Shown here one piece after another: positions 31,308 through 34,172 of a DNA stretch of 34,172 nt (the stretch's first letter is position 1; each line of letters starts with the position of its first letter). The DNA is from Synergistota bacterium. Lineage in GTDB: Bacteria; Synergistota; Synergistia; Synergistales; Synergistaceae. A program made the translations under genes and the position numbers. The notes below the pieces were generated by a model. It was not told the DNA's origin. It did no database searches and saw only the letters and a list, made by a program, of their open reading frames with translations. Where the stretch lies: the NCBI GenBank assembly GCA_023450745.1, contig JAEXGR010000079.1, positions 1 through 34,172 of the forward strand, in the 5' to 3' direction.

Positions 31308-31371
31308 ATTCCTATTCTCCTTTTTATTTATCGTACAGATTGCTTGCGCCGGCCGCGGTATCGGCGCACTT

Positions 31372-31491
31372 TCATGAGATTGCCGCATATCTTGTGGCCG
31401 CACCAACGGCGCGTCCCGCTTTTGCCCTCATGGTCTTTGGCCGTCTCCCGCCGCGTAATTCCCGCAAGATCTTCCAGTCATGTTCGTTCAT
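31372..31491 (-). pseudogene. possible LysR-type regulator N-terminal remnant
   Basis: The minus-strand frame begins MNEHDWKILRELRGG, matching the usual start of one LysR-family group (EHDWKILRELY), but then loses similarity and stops after 39 residues. The rest of the gene is absent. Just upstream a further 30-residue frame (31513-31605, MNSGRIGGYLVKPGKN then MLDNEDWLRALMDK) looks protein-like but has no ribosome site. Both seem to be gene debris. Confidence 0.35.
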
Positions 31492-31653
31492 GGGGATTTT
31501 TGTATCTAGACGTCATTTGTCCATCAGCGCGCGCAGCCAATCCTCATTATCCAGCATATTCTTGCCCGGCTTTACGAGATATCCCCCAATACGGCCGCTG
31601 TTCATAATATCCAGAAATAATAGCTCCGTCCGTTTGCTCCTTTCTTGCCCATA

Positions 31654-31699
31654 ACAATATCATTAGTAACCATCATTGTCAATAATGATAGTTACTAAT
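31654..31699 (-). promoter_or_regulatory. minus-strand promoter covered by a 38-bp palindrome
   Basis: On the minus strand TTGACA (31677-31682) and TATTGT (31654-31659) are 17 bp apart. The palindrome 31662-31699 has 16-base arms with one mismatch (ATTAGTAAC, one base, ATCATT against AATGAT, one base, GTTACTAAT) and a 6-bp centre. It covers the -35 and the spacer, as a repressor operator would. The genes immediately downstream are remnants; the nearest intact one is the Cys-rich gene at 31307. Confidence 0.55.
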
Positions 31700-31746
31700 C
31701 AAGATGAAGGCTTGCCGGCTCCTTGTGCGTCACAGGTGGTTGCCGT

Positions 31747-31985
31747 CTAAGTTTTGCCGGTGATCGTCCGCTGTCCTTTCGCGTCAGTTTCGCGCCTGCC
31801 GATATAACACTTCCTCTTTAAAGGATTTATATTTCTCTCAACCGTGCGCGTCGTCACCCCGCGCTTTCTGCAGGCCCGGCAATTGAGACGCTGTGGTTTT
31901 CCTGGATCAATTTAAGAATACTTATCTCTCTTTTATTAAGGCTCTCTCCGGCATTTTTGCTGTTGCGGGTTGCCGCGTTTAGCAT
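31747..31985 (-). pseudogene. frameshifted winged-helix regulator remnant
   Basis: The minus-strand frame from 31985 reads LNKREISILKLIQENHSVS then IAGPAESAG and stops; one frame over, the same line continues GVTTRTVERNINPLK and ends RTITGKT. Together they form a winged helix-turn-helix of the kind at the C-terminus of AlbA/Schlafen-type ATP-binding regulators. The frame break is near 31855-31862. The N-terminal bulk of the gene is missing, replaced by the repeat island upstream. Confidence 0.6.
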
Positions 31986-31994
31986 CAACGCTGA

Positions 31995-32310
31995 TTTTTT
32001 TGGGGGAAGATAAATCGGAGTTTGGCAAAGATTTTGGGCTCCCTCGTTGAGGGAGCTCCCCGCGAAGCGGGGTGAGGGAGGTTTGACCTTGGTTTTAATT
32101 TTGCTTTAAGGCCTCTTGTGAACTCTGTTTGGCGCGGAAACCGCGCCAAACAGAGTTCACTGGAACCCATAAGGTCCAAACCAAAGTCAATTCTCCCCCA
32201 CCCGCCTGCGGCGGGAGCCCCCTCGGCGAGGGAGCCAAGATCAAAATCTAAGCAGAAACCGCCTAATTAACAGCAGATTGTTTTGTGTCACTAGTATGCT
32301 AAACCCCAAT
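31995..32310. repeat. mosaic inverted-repeat element (island 2)
   Basis: This is a diverged relative of the 3451-3843 island. Shared pieces include GAGGGAGCCAAGATCAAAAT (3662 region and about 32238), CAGCAGATTGTTTT near 32271, and the CTCCCCGCGAAGCGGGG hairpin, inverted, near 32060. Its middle holds a perfect long hairpin. No gene is present. The following 32310-32395 holds a short inverted pair (GCAAAC/GTTTGC) and no gene. Confidence 0.65.
32118..32160. repeat. perfect 20-bp hairpin inside island 2
   Basis: The 20 bases at 32118-32137 are the exact reverse complement of 32141-32160, with an AAA loop. No T-run follows, so it is not a standard terminator. It has no counterpart at the same place in island 1. 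Confidence 0.85.
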
Positions 32311-32569
32311 CCATTTCCATAATAAACGCAAACCTCCATTTACCGCTTCTATCATGGGTGATGCGTTTGCCCTGACGCCTAACCCGCCAAAGATTCATTT
32401 AATTAAAAAGTCGATATATTAATATAGTTACTATATATAAGCTAAGAAAAATTACATATACATAATATAAAAACTAGTTCTTTAAAATATAAATAATATT
32501 TTTAGATAAACTTACGATATATAGCAATTAGTTGCAAACTGATATTTCAATAAAAAGTGTCATATGTCC

Positions 32570-32598
32570 TTGGACTTATTAAATAATTATGATATATT
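32570..32598 (+). promoter_or_regulatory. sigma-70-type promoter of the YuiF-like transporter gene
   Basis: TTGGAC (32570-32575) and TATATT (32593-32598) are 17 bp apart, giving a start near 32605 and a leader of about 50 bases. The 175 bp upstream (from about 32395) are extremely AT-rich for this genome and may act as an UP element or bind a nucleoid protein. Confidence 0.65.
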
Positions 32599-32655
32599 GT
32601 TCCGGTCGGCATAGATACACCTCGAAACAAAACAACTGAACAGGAGGATAATACG

Positions 32656-33963
32656 ATGATTCTCACCAACCCAGTGGTCATTTCAGTCATAGTGATGATC
32701 GCGCTCTGCTTATTCAACCTTAATATTGTGCTCGCCCTTCTCATTGCCGCGCTGGTCGCGGGGCTCAGCGCCGGGATGAATATCTCCGACACGATGAGCA
32801 CGCTTATCGGCGGCATGGGCGGCAACGCCGAAACCGCCCTCGCTTACTTTCTGCTCGGCACCTTCGCCGTCGCCATAGGGCAGACCGGCATCGCCGCGAT
32901 CGCCTGTAAGAAGATTGCCAAATTTGTGAAGGGGCGGAAATTCATTCTCCTTTACATCCTTGTCGTCGTCGCCTGCATGTCACAGAACCTGGTTCCCGTC
33001 CATATCGCTTTTATCCCGATTTTGATCCCGCCGCTGCTTCTGCTCTTCAACGAACTGAAGATAGACCGCCGCGCCGCCGCCTGCGCGCTCACCTTTGGCC
33101 TCAAGGCTCCCTACATCGCGCTGCCAGTCGGCTTCGGACTGATATTCCACGGAATAATCGCCAGCGAAATGGGGCGCAACGGCATGGAGGTGGCGAAGAC
33201 CGCCGTCTTCAACTACACCTGGATAATCGGCGCGGGCATGGTCGCCGGCCTTCTCATCGCGCTGCATATTTCTTACCGAAAGCCGCGTTGTTATGAGAAT
33301 AAGCCGATCATCGGCGCCAATATGGACCTGCCCGAAGAAAAATTCACCCGGACGCACGCTCTGGCCTTCGCCGCCATCGTTGTGGCCTTTGCCGCGCAGC
33401 TCATGACCGGTTCCCTGCCGCTTGGCGCGCTTGCCGCCATCATCGTTATGATCGTCACCCGCACGCTCGAGTGGAAGGATATCGACAGCACATTTATGGG
33501 CGGCCTTGAGATCATGGGGATCATCGCCTTTATCATGCTCATCGCCGCAGGATACGGCAACGTCCTGCGCGAGACGAAGTCGGTCGACGCCCTCGTTTCC
33601 AGCGTCGTCGGACTGGTAGGCGGCAGCCGTTTCTGGGGCGCTTTCCTGATGCTCGCGGTCGGCCTGCTCGTGACGATGGGCATCGGCACCTCGTTTGGCA
33701 CGATTCCCGTCATCGCCGCGATATACTGTCCGCTTGCGGCGCAGCTCGGCTTCTCCGTCGGCGCGACGGTCTGCCTGATTGCCGCCGCCGCGGCTCTCGG
33801 CGACGCCGGTTCGCCCGCCTCCGATTCGACGCTCGGCCCTACCTCGGGGCTGAACGCCGACGGCCAGCACAACCATATCTGGGACACCTGCGTGCCGACC
33901 TTCCTGCACTATAATATTCCGATATTCATCGCCGCGATGATCGGCGCGCTCGTCATATACTAA
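32656..33963 (+). CDS. YuiF/NhaC-like Na+/H+ antiporter-family transporter
   Basis: This 435-residue membrane protein has about eleven hydrophobic segments. The GDAGSPASDSTLGPTSGLNA stretch followed by DGQHNHIWDTCVPTFLHYN is characteristic of the YuiF branch of the NhaC/ion-transporter superfamily, whose members are linked to amino-acid (possibly histidine) uptake as well as sodium/proton exchange. A GGAGG ribosome site precedes the ATG. It is a single gene between its own promoter and a strong terminator. The substrate cannot be read from the sequence. Confidence 0.87.
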   Translation: MILTNPVVISVIVMIALCLFNLNIVLALLIAALVAGLSAGMNISDTMSTLIGGMGGNAETALAYFLLGTFAVAIGQTGIAAIACKKIAKFVKGRKFILLYILVVVACMSQNLVPVHIAFIPILIPPLLLLFNELKIDRRAAACALTFGLKAPYIALPVGFGLIFHGIIASEMGRNGMEVAKTAVFNYTWIIGAGMVAGLLIALHISYRKPRCYENKPIIGANMDLPEEKFTRTHALAFAAIVVAFAAQLMTGSLPLGALAAIIVMIVTRTLEWKDIDSTFMGGLEIMGIIAFIMLIAAGYGNVLRETKSVDALVSSVVGLVGGSRFWGAFLMLAVGLLVTMGIGTSFGTIPVIAAIYCPLAAQLGFSVGATVCLIAAAAALGDAGSPASDSTLGPTSGLNADGQHNHIWDTCVPTFLHYNIPIFIAAMIGALVIY

Positions 33964-33990
33964 AAGAGCAGTTTATATAACAGAATCAAA

Positions 33991-34033
33991 AAAGGGCCGG
34001 AGCGGATATTCAGTCATCCGCTCCGGCCCTTTT
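33991..34033. terminator. strong bidirectional terminator
   Basis: AAAGGGCCGGAGCGGAT (33991-34007) pairs perfectly with ATCCGCTCCGGCCCTTT (34016-34032), with T-runs in both directions. It separates the YuiF-like gene from the convergent partial gene. Confidence 0.9.
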
Positions 34034-34047
34034 GTATATTGCCTTCT

Positions 34048-34172
34048 TCAGGAGGCGAGCTTTTGGGCCCGTCCGGCGGCCCGCTTGAACCAGATTCCCC
34101 ATAGCGCCTCCAGCAGACCGCAGACAATGATGATGTACCGGATATCAACCAGATCGCCCAGCGGTCCGAAAC
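34048..34172 (-). CDS. C-terminal end of a membrane transporter (MFS-like), partial
   Basis: Only the last 40 codons are in the window; the gene runs off the right edge. They read FGPLGDLVDIRYIIIVCGLL, then EALWGIWFKRAAGRAQKLAS and stop: a short loop, one membrane helix and a basic tail, as at the end of major facilitator superfamily drug or solute transporters. The GPLGD-x-x-x-IRY pattern matches that group. It converges on the terminator at 33991-34033. The family is an inference from this short tail. Confidence 0.6.
   Translation of the reverse strand, partial: FGPLGDLVDIRYIIIVCGLLEALWGIWFKRAAGRAQKLAS

Noticed and set aside
32522..32536. TAGCAATTAGTTGCA, similar to the sigma-54-like element at 25836
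   Set aside because: Its -24 to -12 spacing is one base short, which sigma-54 does not normally tolerate, and a good sigma-70 promoter lies nearer the gene.

Overview
The window looks like chromosome of a Synergistetes (Synergistota) bacterium, possibly Cloacibacillus-like. The best direct sign is the C-terminus of the secreted protein at 12064-12660, which has the Cys-containing turn, hydrophobic stretch and basic tail of the Synergist-CTERM sorting signal. The gene content (NfnAB transhydrogenase, a complete 5-oxoprolinase operon, many organic/amino-acid transporters, GC-rich coding DNA with AT-rich promoters) agrees with an anaerobic amino-acid fermenter. The taxon is inferred, not proven. 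No rRNA, tRNA, CRISPR array, prophage or intact insertion sequence was seen.

Layout. 1-3376: an SsuBC/TauBC-type ABC permease and ATPase with a metallo-beta-lactamase-fold hydrolase (minus), then a flavin reductase and a 50-residue Cys-rich mini-protein (plus). 3377-3977: a gene-free mosaic of repeats ending in a perfect 125-bp copy of a repeat also present at 1-125. 3975-5619: an XRE regulator plus membrane GGDEF protein (minus), divergent from a second XRE regulator. 6129-13323: an exopolysaccharide export block (Wzz-like, five-SLBB Wza-like, YjbH-like) with two secreted proteins, one carrying Synergist-CTERM. 13433-14299: a ferritin-like/VIT iron-manganese transporter. 14405-16653: nfnA-nfnB. 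17139-19133: glutaredoxin, pgi and a small conserved-looking ORF.

19249-24702 is the most striking region: five tightly coupled genes encode a 30-residue membrane microprotein, a sodium:solute symporter, an NtrB-like kinase, an NtrC-like sigma-54 activator and a divergent sigma-54 factor. After one convergent beta-propeller gene comes 25899-30561, an Nramp-type transporter with pxpB, pxpC, pxpA and a YcsI-type hydro-lyase (5-oxoproline use). Upstream of that operon I see a -24/-12-like element whose -24 GG is AG, preceded by four regularly spaced GCGGAA repeats. The simplest reading is that the transporter-linked two-component system and its private sigma-54 control the neighbouring 5-oxoproline operon; this is inference.

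30723-34172: a Cys-rich protein, decayed gene remnants with a palindrome-covered promoter, a second mosaic repeat island with a 20-bp perfect hairpin, a very AT-rich promoter region, a YuiF/NhaC-like transporter, and the C-terminal end of a membrane transporter cut by the window edge.
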